Below the pieces are notes generated by a model. It ran no database searches. It saw only the letters and a program-made list of their open reading frames with translations, and was not told where the DNA came from. The position numbers and the translations under genes were made by a program. From assembly GCA_902812455.1 (NCBI GenBank), contig CADDZH010000003.1, forward strand, positions 29,181 through 93,180: a stretch of DNA of 64,000 bases, in the 5' to 3' direction. This stretch comes from Chloroflexota bacterium (lineage in GTDB: Bacteria > Chloroflexota > Ktedonobacteria > Ktedonobacterales > Ktedonobacteraceae). The stretch's first letter is position 1. Every line of letters begins with the position of its first letter. Below are positions 27,305 to 36,064 of this stretch, piece by piece.

Positions 27305-29032
27305 ATGAATACGGCTCAGGTTCTCGTCGAATTGCTCAAGGAGTACGGAGTTGAGTACGTCTTTGGCGTTCCGGGCAATACTTCGATGATGCTCTACGAC
27401 GCACTCTATGCGGCTCGCAGTGAGATCACGCATGTTCTGGCGCGTGACGAGCGCTCCGCCTCGTTCATGGCCGACGCCTACGCCCGCCTGGCGTACAAAC
27501 CGGGTGTTACCGAGGCTCCAAGCGGCGGCGGCGCAACCTACGTGGTTCCAGGGGTGGCCGAAGCCAATGGCTCCTCGGTTCCCCTGATCGTCTTCACGTC
27601 CGATGTGCCAATTACCGACGAGGGCAAGGGAGCGCTCACGGCCATCGACCAGCAGCGTCTTTTGGAGGCCGCCACCAAGTGGAGCGCGGTGGTGAAACGG
27701 CCGCAGATGCTCCCCGACATCGTGCGCAAGGCCTTCCGCGTGGCGACCAGTGGTCGTGGAGGGGCAGTCCATGTCGTCCTTCCAGAAGACGTCCTCCACG
27801 AGGAGATGCCTTCCACAGCCATATACGCTGAGCCAGCCTGCCGGTGCTATCCCTCCTATCGCACGCAAGCACCTCGCGCTTCGCTCGAAACGATGCTCGA
27901 CGCCCTGCTGGCCGCGCGGCGTCCGGTGATCGTCGCGGGAGGCGGAGCGCTGCTTTCGGGGGCCTGGCAGGAGATTACGCGCATCGCCGAGGCCCTGCAC
28001 ATTCCTGTCGCCACGACTATCAACGGCAAGGGCAGCATCGATGAAATGCACGCATGGAGCATAGGCGTGATCGGCGGCAACGGCGGGCGCCCTTACGCTA
28101 ACCAGTTGCTGGCAGAGGCCGACTATATCTGGTACCTGGGCACGAAAGTCAACTCACTCGTCACTCTGAAGGGTGAGATTCCGGCGCCTGGAAGAGCCGT
28201 GACCGTGCTCCAACTCGATGTCGATCCAACCGAACTGGGGAACAATGTGCCTGTAGCTCTCGCTGCCTGTGGCGACTTGAAGGAGTCGCTCAGGGCGTTC
28301 CTGGAAATCATAAGCAGCCGGGCTATCACTCCCCCAGCACGCCAGTGGACGCCCCAGATGCTGGCGGAGCTGGCCGCGCCTTTCTGGGCGGAGCTGGTCG
28401 AGCGAGCGGTGTCTGATGAGATCCCGATGGCGCCTCAGCGCGTGATTGACACCCTGTGGCGGAGCACACCAGGCGACGTGGTCGTCGTCGCCGACCCCGG
28501 TACGATGACCCCGTTTACGGCGGCCTACTTCCGTACAAGGCGTGCCGGGCGTTCCATCGTCATTCCCCGCGCCCATGGCGGCCTAGGCTATGCCCTGCCA
28601 GCAACGGTCGGCGCAGCATTCGCCAGGCCCTCCGAGCGCATTGTCGGCCTGGTGGGGGATGGCTCGTTCGGCATGTCGGGCATGGAACTGGCGACCATCG
28701 CCAGTCTGCGTCTGCCCATCACCATCATGTTATTTAACAACGGCAGCTTTGGATGGATCAAGATGCTCCAGCGGTTGTACTACGGCGAGCGCTACCTGGG
28801 CGTCGATTTCACAGGGAAAATGGATGCCGTGGCCATGGCAGAAGCCTTTGGGATGCGCGGCGTGCGCATCACCCATCCCGATCAACTGAGTTCTGCCATC
28901 AGCCAGGCCATGGGGAGCGATGAACCCACTTTCATCGATGTTCCGACCAAATCAGAGTTGGAAGAGGTCCCGCCTGTGCATGCATGGCAGGCAGCACTTC
29001 AGGAGAAAAGCGCCCTGCATCCAAGCAAATGA
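27305..29032 (+). CDS. Thiamine-diphosphate-dependent enzyme (acetolactate-synthase-like)
   Basis: The 575-residue protein has the three-domain layout of the POX/ALS family. The N-terminal Pyr domain has the cofactor-activating Glu in VLARDERSASFMADAYARL. The middle domain contains RPVIVAGGGAL. The C-terminal PP domain has the ThDP motif from GDGSFGMSGMELATIA to FNNGSFG. Such enzymes decarboxylate 2-oxo acids and ligate or oxidise the product. No regulatory subunit follows, and FAD-site conservation cannot be judged, so catabolic ALS, oxalyl-CoA-type or carboligase roles remain open. The start is the ATG at 27305 after GGAG. Confidence 0.83.
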   Translation: MNTAQVLVELLKEYGVEYVFGVPGNTSMMLYDALYAARSEITHVLARDERSASFMADAYARLAYKPGVTEAPSGGGATYVVPGVAEANGSSVPLIVFTSDVPITDEGKGALTAIDQQRLLEAATKWSAVVKRPQMLPDIVRKAFRVATSGRGGAVHVVLPEDVLHEEMPSTAIYAEPACRCYPSYRTQAPRASLETMLDALLAARRPVIVAGGGALLSGAWQEITRIAEALHIPVATTINGKGSIDEMHAWSIGVIGGNGGRPYANQLLAEADYIWYLGTKVNSLVTLKGEIPAPGRAVTVLQLDVDPTELGNNVPVALAACGDLKESLRAFLEIISSRAITPPARQWTPQMLAELAAPFWAELVERAVSDEIPMAPQRVIDTLWRSTPGDVVVVADPGTMTPFTAAYFRTRRAGRSIVIPRAHGGLGYALPATVGAAFARPSERIVGLVGDGSFGMSGMELATIASLRLPITIMLFNNGSFGWIKMLQRLYYGERYLGVDFTGKMDAVAMAEAFGMRGVRITHPDQLSSAISQAMGSDEPTFIDVPTKSELEEVPPVHAWQAALQEKSALHPSK

Positions 29033-29135
29033 GGACGTTGCAAGTCGCCAGTAGTTCGTGTGCAGGTCGTCCCTTCTACCCATCTTTTAGCGTCGGGTTG
29101 TGTTAATACCTCACCATTGGATAAGCTACGGATGC

Positions 29136-29417
29136 ATGCAAAAGTACCAGCAGCACCGGGACAAGCATCAGGGCTTAACGGCCTATCTGGTGGGTTTAGG
29201 GGAGCAACGGCTGGCTCAATGGTGGCGCAATTTTGAGGATATCCGCCAGGCAGGATTTTACGGCAACCAGGCAGGCGAAAGTGAAGTCCAGGAAGCGCTC
29301 GCTCTGCTTGAGTGCATTTGCACATGGGCCACAACTGAGAAGGGAGGTTTCATGAAAAGAGCATCTATTCCCGCCCGGCTTGACAGGCGACGGCTGCTCT
29401 GGTCAGAGACACCGTGA
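29136..29417 (+). CDS. Small helical protein, possible HEPN partner of the nucleotidyltransferase
   Basis: The protein of about 93 residues is predicted all-helical (MQKYQQHRDKHQGLTAYLVGLGEQRLAQWW, EVQEALALLECICTWATT). It overlaps the next gene by 4 bp (GTGA), so the two are coupled. Position and size fit the HEPN half of HEPN-MNT modules, but the R-x4-6-H catalytic motif is not clear. It could equally be an unrelated small protein. A GTG at 29100 would add 12 residues. Confidence 0.4.
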   Translation: MQKYQQHRDKHQGLTAYLVGLGEQRLAQWWRNFEDIRQAGFYGNQAGESEVQEALALLECICTWATTEKGGFMKRASIPARLDRRRLLWSETP

Positions 29418-29803
29418 ACTTGCTAATCAAGCGGCATGCTGATATCTTGCTGGCCGTGATTCTCTTCGGTTCTGTGGCCCGCCATGAAGAGCGACCTCCT
29501 GACGACTCTTATCCAAGCGATGTGGACTTGTTAGCTATCTTTGACACGACCGATCGCCTCGTCAGGCCCTATCGAGACGATATCTTTGCCACCATCATTG
29601 ATGCGTATGCCCTTCACCTTGATGCCCCTCGGGAGGTCAATGTGCTCCTCTCTGATCGGACGATGCAAAGCTGGGACTCGATGTTCCTCGATAATCTCGC
29701 TCGCGAGGGTATCCTGCTCTATGCTCGTGATTCCCCTCCCGCTCCACTAACTACAAGAGAATCCCTTCAAGGAGTTCATGAAGACAAAGGCGTCACACTT
29801 TGA
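29414..29803 (+). CDS. Minimal nucleotidyltransferase (MNT/MntA-like)
   Basis: The 129-residue protein has the DNA-polymerase-beta-type nucleotidyltransferase core: FGSVARHEE with Gly19-Ser20, then SDVDLL with the metal-binding Asp36 and Asp38. Proteins of this size act as antitoxins that AMPylate a HEPN RNase, or as the catalytic half of such modules. It starts at a GTG that overlaps the stop of the upstream helical protein. The C-terminus after AREGILLYARD is unconserved and may be frayed. Confidence 0.7.
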   Translation: MNLLIKRHADILLAVILFGSVARHEERPPDDSYPSDVDLLAIFDTTDRLVRPYRDDIFATIIDAYALHLDAPREVNVLLSDRTMQSWDSMFLDNLAREGILLYARDSPPAPLTTRESLQGVHEDKGVTL

Positions 29804-30218
29804 GACCCATACTACTGCTCACTTCGTTAAATACGGCGATAAAGCGGAACAGCCTGTAGAGGGCATCCAAGGAACTTTTAGCTCACTTTTATTGTAACAG
29901 CATTTAACCAACGCAGCACTACCGGTATTTTGTTGATAGCGGATTTTCCCGCGAATGAGGGCAACCGGGCACTGCCAGGGTAGCACGAAGAATCCAGGCA
30001 GGACCAACCTCGTGCAGAACAGCAAGGAAGCATCCTTTCCCTTGCCAACAAACTATCGGTAGACCGGACAACTCGCGACAAAGTATGAATCGGAAGGAGG
30101 CGTTTTTGCCTCCCATGAGCGGTTTTTAGAGAAAATGCAAGAGGCCGTGTAAACGAGTTTTGATTCTCTATGCAGCACTTCGGTACAAAAAATGTCCTCC
30201 TTAAGCACCGGATTCTCG
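29804..30218. other. Noncoding gap with nothing recognised
   Basis: This 415-bp stretch lies between the convergent nucleotidyltransferase gene and the sugar-kinase end of the long minus-strand operon. Only short, motif-free frames are present. I found no strong terminator hairpin for the operon and no repeat shared with other parts of the window. Confidence 0.5.
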
Positions 30219-31724
30219 TTATAAGAATAAGCGACGAGCGGGAAGATACGATTGTTCGTAGATTGTGTTGTAGACATCGACTGCTTGCGGGTCAGGCTCA
30301 TAGGTCTGCACCGTGTAACGAACCGCAGAGGCCGCTTCCTCGCCTGAGCGAAAGATATGCGCACCCATGCCAGCGAGCAAGGCGGCGCCAGTCGCTGCTG
30401 CCTCAGCAATTTTTGGCACTTTGATGGTGCAGCCGGAGATGTCGGCCTTGATCTGTGCCAGTGGCGGCGCTTGAGCGGCGCCGCCAATCATCTTGATTTC
30501 GGGGTGAGGTGGAGCGATGCCCAGGGTAGCAAACATCTCCACATTATCACGCAGCCAGAATGCAAGACTTTCCATCAGCGCGCGTACCAACTCTGGACGG
30601 TCGTGGGCTGGTGTCAGGCCGAAGATGGCTCCGCGCGCTGAACTTTGTCCATAAGGCGATCCGGAGCCAAGAAAGGAAGGCAAAATGATAGCGCCTCTCG
30701 CGCCAGGAGGTATCATGGCAGCTTCGCCCAGCGCCTGAGCAAATATCTCCGGGGGGACGTTTTCCTGCTTGCCTTGACCGTAAAGTAGCCTCACCATCCA
30801 CTCAAGCGCGCCTCCAGCAAAGTTCAGTGTACCCAGCGTGACATAGGTATCCTGAAGGACATATGCATAGCTACTGCAACCTGCCGCCAGGAGTTCTGGC
30901 CTGGGATGGAATGTATTACTTACTGCCATGATAACGCTGGCTGTACCTATTGATTCCAGTAGCTGGCCTGGGCGTGTAATCCCCGCTGCTAATGCGCCAC
31001 AGAGGTGATCGTGCCCGCCTGTGCTCACAACTGCCTGTGGTGGTACGCCGGTCTGTGCGGCAACTTCTTTGCTCACAGTTCCAATGGCGGTTCCACCGGG
31101 AAAGGCCGGTGGGAACCACGATGCGGGCAGTCCTGCCTGCTGGAGCAGTGTTTCTGACCATGCGAGCGCGTGCTGGTCAAAGAGCATCGTTCGTGAGGCA
31201 ATGCTGTGATCAGTTGCGAAGTTCCCGCTCAACTTCCACAACACAAAATCTTCCATGCTTAACCAGTGTTGGATGCGCTCAAATACGTGTGGAACGTGAG
31301 CACGCAGCCAGAACAGTTTATTCACACCATATGTTGGGCGTGGAATATGTCCTGTAATGGTAAAGATGCGCTCCCGGCCGGCGGTGGCCTCCCACCATTG
31401 CGCCTCCTCGGCTGTACGCATATCATACCAGGCAATAGCCGGATACAAGACGTTCCCGGCAGCATCCACGGGGAAAGCCGACTCTCCCATGCTGGCAACG
31501 GAGATGGCGCGGATGCGCTCAGGGTGATCACACTGCTGTACGGCCGCTTGAATGCTCTGCACAACAGTTCCCCATATATCTTCCGCGTCAAACTCACTCC
31601 ATTCTGGCGTTGGATGTCGTGTGATGGTGCGGCTGCTGCCAGCAGCGTGTATCTGACCAGTTTCCACATCGAAAATGATGGTTTTCGTATTCGTTGTGCC
31701 AACATCGATGCCCACGAGGTACAT
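30219..31724 (-). CDS. FGGY-family carbohydrate kinase
   Basis: The 501-residue protein is a two-domain FGGY kinase: GIDVGTTNTKTIIFD (phosphate-binding loop of domain 1), AIAWYDMRT, then in domain 2 VSTGGHDHLCGALAAG with the catalytic Asp, and KMIGGAAQAPPLAQIKADISG near the C-terminus. Family members phosphorylate xylulose, gluconate, glycerol, fuculose, autoinducer-2 and others. It is the last gene of the sugar operon, 5 bp after the LsrF-like aldolase, which suggests a ketose or autoinducer-like substrate. Substrate identity is not fixed by sequence. Confidence 0.86.
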   Translation of the reverse strand: MYLVGIDVGTTNTKTIIFDVETGQIHAAGSSRTITRHPTPEWSEFDAEDIWGTVVQSIQAAVQQCDHPERIRAISVASMGESAFPVDAAGNVLYPAIAWYDMRTAEEAQWWEATAGRERIFTITGHIPRPTYGVNKLFWLRAHVPHVFERIQHWLSMEDFVLWKLSGNFATDHSIASRTMLFDQHALAWSETLLQQAGLPASWFPPAFPGGTAIGTVSKEVAAQTGVPPQAVVSTGGHDHLCGALAAGITRPGQLLESIGTASVIMAVSNTFHPRPELLAAGCSSYAYVLQDTYVTLGTLNFAGGALEWMVRLLYGQGKQENVPPEIFAQALGEAAMIPPGARGAIILPSFLGSGSPYGQSSARGAIFGLTPAHDRPELVRALMESLAFWLRDNVEMFATLGIAPPHPEIKMIGGAAQAPPLAQIKADISGCTIKVPKIAEAAATGAALLAGMGAHIFRSGEEAASAVRYTVQTYEPDPQAVDVYNTIYEQSYLPARRLFL

Positions 31725-31729
31725 AGAGA

Positions 31730-32527
31730 TTACCTGCTTTTATGCAAAATACGCAGCGCGTCATCCACACTGGCGTCATGGTGAACAAGCGCCACCAGAG
31801 CCTGGGCCATTCCTGTAGGTGATGGAGATTGCCAGACATTCCGGCCAATGACGACACCGGCAGCGCCCGCATCCAGAGCGTCACGAATGGAGGCCAGGAA
31901 TTCTTTATCACTATGTGTTTTGGGGCCGCCTAACACGAGTACCGGCACATAACACGAGCGAATGACCTTACTAAAGCTTGCCCTCTCGCCGGTATAAAAA
32001 GTTTTTACAAGATCAGCTCCGTTTTCGGCGGCCATACGGCACGTATTGGCTACCGCATCGACTGCGCGGGCGGAAGGGTGTTCCTCGAAACCATAGGGCA
32101 GGGCTTCGGCCATGATGGGAATGTTCCAGCGATGCGCTTCTGCGGCTAGGCGCGGGAAATATTTTGTCGAAGCATGACCATTCATAGTGCCTGGAATATA
32201 CATGGCTGCGGCGGCATCCGCTCCTAGCGCAAGCACGTCATCAATTCCGAGAAGGAGTTCTCGTGGCTGTTCCAGAAGAGGCGAAGTGCCACCATCACAG
32301 CGTATCACTAAGCCGGCATCTTTGAGTTGTTTACTGAAATGCCGGGCAATGCCAGCGCTGGTCAAAATCGTATCAGCGCCTTCCACCAACACTTGCTCCA
32401 GTACTCCCTGCGGGTCTTCCAACCCTGCGACCGCGCCATCAGTTATTCCATGATCCATGGCGATGACTACAGATCGTCCATCAGGGCCAAAAAGTCGATG
32501 AAAGCGCCTCCATGAGAATTCATTCAT
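31730..32527 (-). CDS. LsrF/DhnA-type class I aldolase or thiolase
   Basis: The 265-residue TIM-barrel protein has VVIAMDHGITDG, VRCDGGTSPL-like and GADLVKTFYTGE, where the Lys is the Schiff-base residue of DhnA-type fructose-bisphosphate aldolases and LsrF, and VLVLGGPKT with DAGAAGVVIGRNVWQ (phosphate-binding). The family either cleaves ketose-1-phosphates or bisphosphates, or handles phospho-autoinducer-2. It lies between the PfkB kinase and the FGGY kinase with gaps of 3-5 bp. A sugar-phosphate aldolase role is favoured by context. Confidence 0.82.
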   Translation of the reverse strand: MNEFSWRRFHRLFGPDGRSVVIAMDHGITDGAVAGLEDPQGVLEQVLVEGADTILTSAGIARHFSKQLKDAGLVIRCDGGTSPLLEQPRELLLGIDDVLALGADAAAAMYIPGTMNGHASTKYFPRLAAEAHRWNIPIMAEALPYGFEEHPSARAVDAVANTCRMAAENGADLVKTFYTGERASFSKVIRSCYVPVLVLGGPKTHSDKEFLASIRDALDAGAAGVVIGRNVWQSPSPTGMAQALVALVHHDASVDDALRILHKSR

Positions 32528-32530
32528 AAG

Positions 32531-33472
32531 CTATCCTCCTTCACAATTCCTGATGCCCACCTGGTAAAAATACTGCCTGAGTACATCACGAGGGGGCAGG
32601 TGGTAGCTGCGCTCCACAATCGCTCCTACCGCGAAAGCGGTGGCTAACCGCCCGCAATCGGCCAGGCTCAACTCCTGTATGCGAGCCGCCACGAGACCGG
32701 CAACCATAGCATCTCCAGCCCCGAAGGTCTTCTTCACCGTCACTTCAGGCGGAGTCGCGATCAGCGTTATGGCCTGTTCAACCAGCATCGCGCCCTGCTT
32801 GCCCATCGAGACCACGACCAGCGCAGTGTCTTCATTCAAAAGTCGATGAGCCGCTTGCTGTATCTCGGCTTCGCTCGTCAAAGAGCGCCCGGTCAGCTGT
32901 TGGAGTTCCTCGATATTGGGCTTCACGATAGTTGGGCCCGCCTGGATGCCCTCGCGGAGAGCTTCATCGCTCGTATCCAGGATAATGCGCTTGTTTTGTC
33001 GCTTGAGCCGGGCGATGATCGTCGCATAGATCGCGGCAGGTACACCAGGTGGCAGGGAGCCGGATATGATGAACCAGTCACAAGAGTGCACCAGTTGCTC
33101 GATTGTCTCGAGGAGCGGATTCATCGCTTCCGGTGGTGGAGATTGGCCGGGCATATTGATATCTGTTGTTTGCTGGTTCACCTCGTCGACAACTTTTACG
33201 TTGATGCGGGTATGACCGGGAATGCGAACGAAACAATCCTCAATGCCCTTGGAAGCAAAGAACTGCTCGAAGATAGCGACATTCTGCTGGCCAAGATATC
33301 CCGTTACGGCGGTCTCATAACCGTAGTCTGCCAGGAATGAAGCAACGTTGACCCCTTTGCCGCTGGCATCAAACCTGATCGCCTGCGCGCGATTAACCCT
33401 ATTTGGCCGGAAGTTATCAACGCGCACAGTCTGATCAATTGCCGGGTTAAACGTAATTGTTGCTATCCTCAT
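32531..33472 (-). CDS. PfkB-family sugar kinase (1-phosphofructokinase/tagatose-6-phosphate kinase type)
   Basis: The 313-residue protein has the hexose-kinase subgroup features: an N-terminal TITFNPAIDQTVRVDNF, GKGVNVASFLADYG, SGSLPPGVP, NIEELQQLTG, and the C-terminal GAGDAMVAGLVAA with the catalytic Asp and anion hole. Relatives phosphorylate fructose-1-phosphate, tagatose-6-phosphate or fructose-6-phosphate to the bisphosphate. The downstream LsrF-like and upstream LacD-like aldolases could cleave that product. Confidence 0.87.
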   Translation of the reverse strand: MRIATITFNPAIDQTVRVDNFRPNRVNRAQAIRFDASGKGVNVASFLADYGYETAVTGYLGQQNVAIFEQFFASKGIEDCFVRIPGHTRINVKVVDEVNQQTTDINMPGQSPPPEAMNPLLETIEQLVHSCDWFIISGSLPPGVPAAIYATIIARLKRQNKRIILDTSDEALREGIQAGPTIVKPNIEELQQLTGRSLTSEAEIQQAAHRLLNEDTALVVVSMGKQGAMLVEQAITLIATPPEVTVKKTFGAGDAMVAGLVAARIQELSLADCGRLATAFAVGAIVERSYHLPPRDVLRQYFYQVGIRNCEGG

Positions 33473-33489
33473 AACACACGCTACACCTG

Positions 33490-34554
33490 TTAGCTGCCCT
33501 GGTTGTTCTCACCGGAGTGAGATGAAGTTGCCACATCAACACCCCCATAGAGATTCCACCAGGGCTGCGCGCCCGTGCGTAGGACGGCGTTCAGCGCCTC
33601 GATATTTTGCCTTCCCTCATGTTCCAGCCAGGTACGCAGCGTCGGCGCGCCACCTTTCACGTAGGCGGGGACGCCGTCCTGCCAGGTAGCCCGGCCACAC
33701 AGGACGCCGGCGTATGGAACATCGGTTTCATTCGCCAGTGCGAGTGATGCGAGGAAGAGCACATTGCTTACTCCTGCGCTCAGAAAGATAAAGGGTATTC
33801 GCGCTTCTGCTGCGACATCGCGAAAGTAGCGCTTGGCTTCTTCGCGTGTGTAAGCAAAAGGCCCATCGCGACCAGCTTCCTCCAGAAAACGCATGTTGAT
33901 GGGGATTTCCAGTTTGAGCACATCAACACTGTAGCGCGATCTGGAAAACTCCCGCGTCAAGCGCCTGACCTTCTCCGGTTTCGCTTGCGCGAAGGCAAAG
34001 CTCTTCTCGTCCCCGATGCTATCGCTGTAGCTGACGACCTCCAGGAAGAAAGGGATATCATAGGCGCGGCACTCAGCACCGATACGTTCGACAAAGGCGT
34101 GTTTCACGTCGTTGAGAGACGGGTCATCATCAGGATCGTAGTAGAGCAGCACCTTGACGGCATCTGCTCCGGCCTCGACAAGGCGGGCGACTGACCATGC
34201 CGGCAACAATGAAGGCAACCGCCCCCTGGTTGTGGTGTCATAGCCAGTTACTTCGTAAGCGAGGAGCAAGCCGGTGCCAGCAGCACGATGCCTGCTAGCC
34301 TCTAACCCATACTCTGGATCAAGCAGTATCGCGCTCGCATAGGGGGTCAGAATCTCTGAGACCAGCGTCTTGAATTCCACTATTTCATGCGTAGTCGCAT
34401 CTCGCTTGGCAACGGCTGCCAGAGCCCTTTTTAAGGCTCCGCGCTGGTCAATTGCCAGGGCCGCAATGACTCCACGTTCGTCAGATAAAGCCATGAGATG
34501 TCGGTATTTGCCGGATGTCATCTGTTTTCGAGGATAGTGGTTGTTTTGGGTCAT
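33490..34554 (-). CDS. LacD-like tagatose-1,6-bisphosphate aldolase
   Basis: The protein of about 354 residues matches LacD: GVIAALAIDQRGALKRAL, AILLDPEYGL, GADAVKVLLYYDPDDD, FFLEVVSYSD, VDVLKLEIPIN with the Schiff-base Lys, and PFIFLSAGVSN. It cleaves ketohexose-1,6-bisphosphates to dihydroxyacetone phosphate and an aldehyde phosphate; LacD is known to be stereo-relaxed. The frame opens at 34623, but the ATG at 34554 has a purine-rich GGAAGG upstream. The C-terminal tail (YGGVDVATSSHSGENNQGS) is longer than usual. Confidence 0.86.
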   Translation of the reverse strand: MTQNNHYPRKQMTSGKYRHLMALSDERGVIAALAIDQRGALKRALAAVAKRDATTHEIVEFKTLVSEILTPYASAILLDPEYGLEASRHRAAGTGLLLAYEVTGYDTTTRGRLPSLLPAWSVARLVEAGADAVKVLLYYDPDDDPSLNDVKHAFVERIGAECRAYDIPFFLEVVSYSDSIGDEKSFAFAQAKPEKVRRLTREFSRSRYSVDVLKLEIPINMRFLEEAGRDGPFAYTREEAKRYFRDVAAEARIPFIFLSAGVSNVLFLASLALANETDVPYAGVLCGRATWQDGVPAYVKGGAPTLRTWLEHEGRQNIEALNAVLRTGAQPWWNLYGGVDVATSSHSGENNQGS

Positions 34555-34628
34555 CTGAACTCTCGCTTCCTTCCCCTGACACCAATCAACTTCGTGTTCT
34601 ACAAACAGGCCCTCGCCAGGCATATGCC

Positions 34629-35177
34629 CTATTCAGCGACTCTGGTGAACCGATTGATACGAGGATCGAGAAACTGGTCAAACTGGTCGTAGCTCGGACT
34701 CGAGAATTCAGAGACGATAGCTCCTTCGTCCCCTGCCTGGAACCAGTGCCAGGTGTTAGGTGGGATTGTGTGCTGATCGCCGGGATGCAACTCGATCTCG
34801 TGAAAGACCGTGTAATATTGTTCGCTGCCTTCCGGGACACGCGCCTGAATAGCCTGAACCGGCGCGCCTTCTACATAGAGCCAGACCTTGCCCCAACGGC
34901 AGCGAAATGTCTCCTGCTTACCGGGGTTGGTCTCACTAAGTGGAGGATGACGGTGCTGCGCACAGGTCTGGTGGGGCATCATGACAAGCTCTTTTGCACA
35001 GTACCGCTCATTGTTGACATATACGACAAGTTGTAGCCCTGTACGCTCCAGTTCGCTTAAACCGAAATCTACTACCTCGATCTGCGTTTGTTCTTGCGGC
35101 GTCAACACAATACCGGCTTGCGCTAATGTCTGCATGATCTGCCTTTGCGTCTGTTGTACCTGACTTTGTGTTAACAT
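34629..35177 (-). CDS. D-lyxose ketol-isomerase-like cupin
   Basis: The 182-residue cupin has metal ligands in QHRHPP (His75, His77), a Glu in ETFRCRWG, and a His in PPNTWHWF. It resembles D-lyxose isomerases, which interconvert D-lyxose and D-xylulose and also act on D-mannose/D-fructose. The frame extends upstream to 35306, into the ATPase gene, but AGAGGAGGTG lies eight bases before the ATG at 35177 and decides the start. Cupin isomerases with other sugar specificities, including sulfo-sugars, share this fold, so the substrate is open. Confidence 0.82.
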   Translation of the reverse strand: MLTQSQVQQTQRQIMQTLAQAGIVLTPQEQTQIEVVDFGLSELERTGLQLVVYVNNERYCAKELVMMPHQTCAQHRHPPLSETNPGKQETFRCRWGKVWLYVEGAPVQAIQARVPEGSEQYYTVFHEIELHPGDQHTIPPNTWHWFQAGDEGAIVSEFSSPSYDQFDQFLDPRINRFTRVAE

Positions 35178-35208
35178 AGCTAGCACCTCCTCTAAATCGT
35201 TGCCGGCT

Positions 35209-36042
35209 CTATTCGATATCCTTTTCGTGCTCATCGTGCGGTGTAATGCCCACCTCTTCTGGCGCGTCGTGAAGCCGTTTGAGCACGCTGGTGTATTCAG
35301 CGCCAACCATCAAACTCACTATTTCATTCTCATCGGTTTCGCTGACCTTTCGTTCACCGGCTTTGCTACCACGGCGCATCACAATCACGCGATCGGCTAC
35401 GGCGAAGACATCCCTCATATTGTGGCTGATGAGAATGACAGGAACGCCGCGATCGCGTAACGTGCGTATCAATTCCAGCACCTTGAGTTGCTCCGGTACG
35501 CCCAGTGCGGCGGTCGGTTCGTCCATGATCATCAAGCGGGCATTCCAGTATACAGCGCGAGCAATAGAGACGGCCTGCCGCTGCCCACCGGAGAGCTGGC
35601 GGATAGGACTGCGTAGCTCAGGAATGCGGATATCCAGTTGATCGAGGACTTGACGTGACTCGCGCAGCATGTAGGGACGATCAAGCACTCTGAGCAGGCC
35701 GAGTTGCCGGCGCATTTTCTCTCGTCCCAGGAAGATGTTCGCGCTGGCGTCGAGATTTTCGCATAAGGCCAGATCCTGGTAGATCGTTTCTATCCCACGT
35801 CGCCGCGCTTCCAGGGGTGTGGAAAATGAAACTGCTTCGCCATCGAGGAGTATCCGGCCGCCGTCGGGCCAATAGACGCCAGAGATCATTTTGATGAGCG
35901 TGGACTTGCCCGCGCCATTGTCGCCAAGGAGCCCTACCACTTCTCCGGGGTACACGTCCAGGCTAACGTGATCGACTGCGACCAGGCCACCGAAGTGTTT
36001 ATAGAGTTCTTTGACTTGGAGGATGGGCTGTGTACCGGCCAT
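35209..36042 (-). CDS. Sugar ABC transporter ATP-binding protein (single ATPase domain)
   Basis: The 277-residue protein has Walker A GDNGAGKST, signature LSGGQRQAVSIAR, Walker B RLMIMDEPTAALG and switch ILISHNM. It is close to the N-terminal half of RbsA/XylG-type ATPases, but has only one nucleotide-binding domain, so it must work as a homodimer, as in FrcA-type systems. The ATG at 36042 has AGGAG nine bases upstream; the frame is open to 36102. It lies 22 bp after the permease gene. Confidence 0.9.
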   Translation of the reverse strand: MAGTQPILQVKELYKHFGGLVAVDHVSLDVYPGEVVGLLGDNGAGKSTLIKMISGVYWPDGGRILLDGEAVSFSTPLEARRRGIETIYQDLALCENLDASANIFLGREKMRRQLGLLRVLDRPYMLRESRQVLDQLDIRIPELRSPIRQLSGGQRQAVSIARAVYWNARLMIMDEPTAALGVPEQLKVLELIRTLRDRGVPVILISHNMRDVFAVADRVIVMRRGSKAGERKVSETDENEIVSLMVGAEYTSVLKRLHDAPEEVGITPHDEHEKDIE

Positions 36043-36064
36043 ACCGTGTTTCTCCTGTTCTCGA

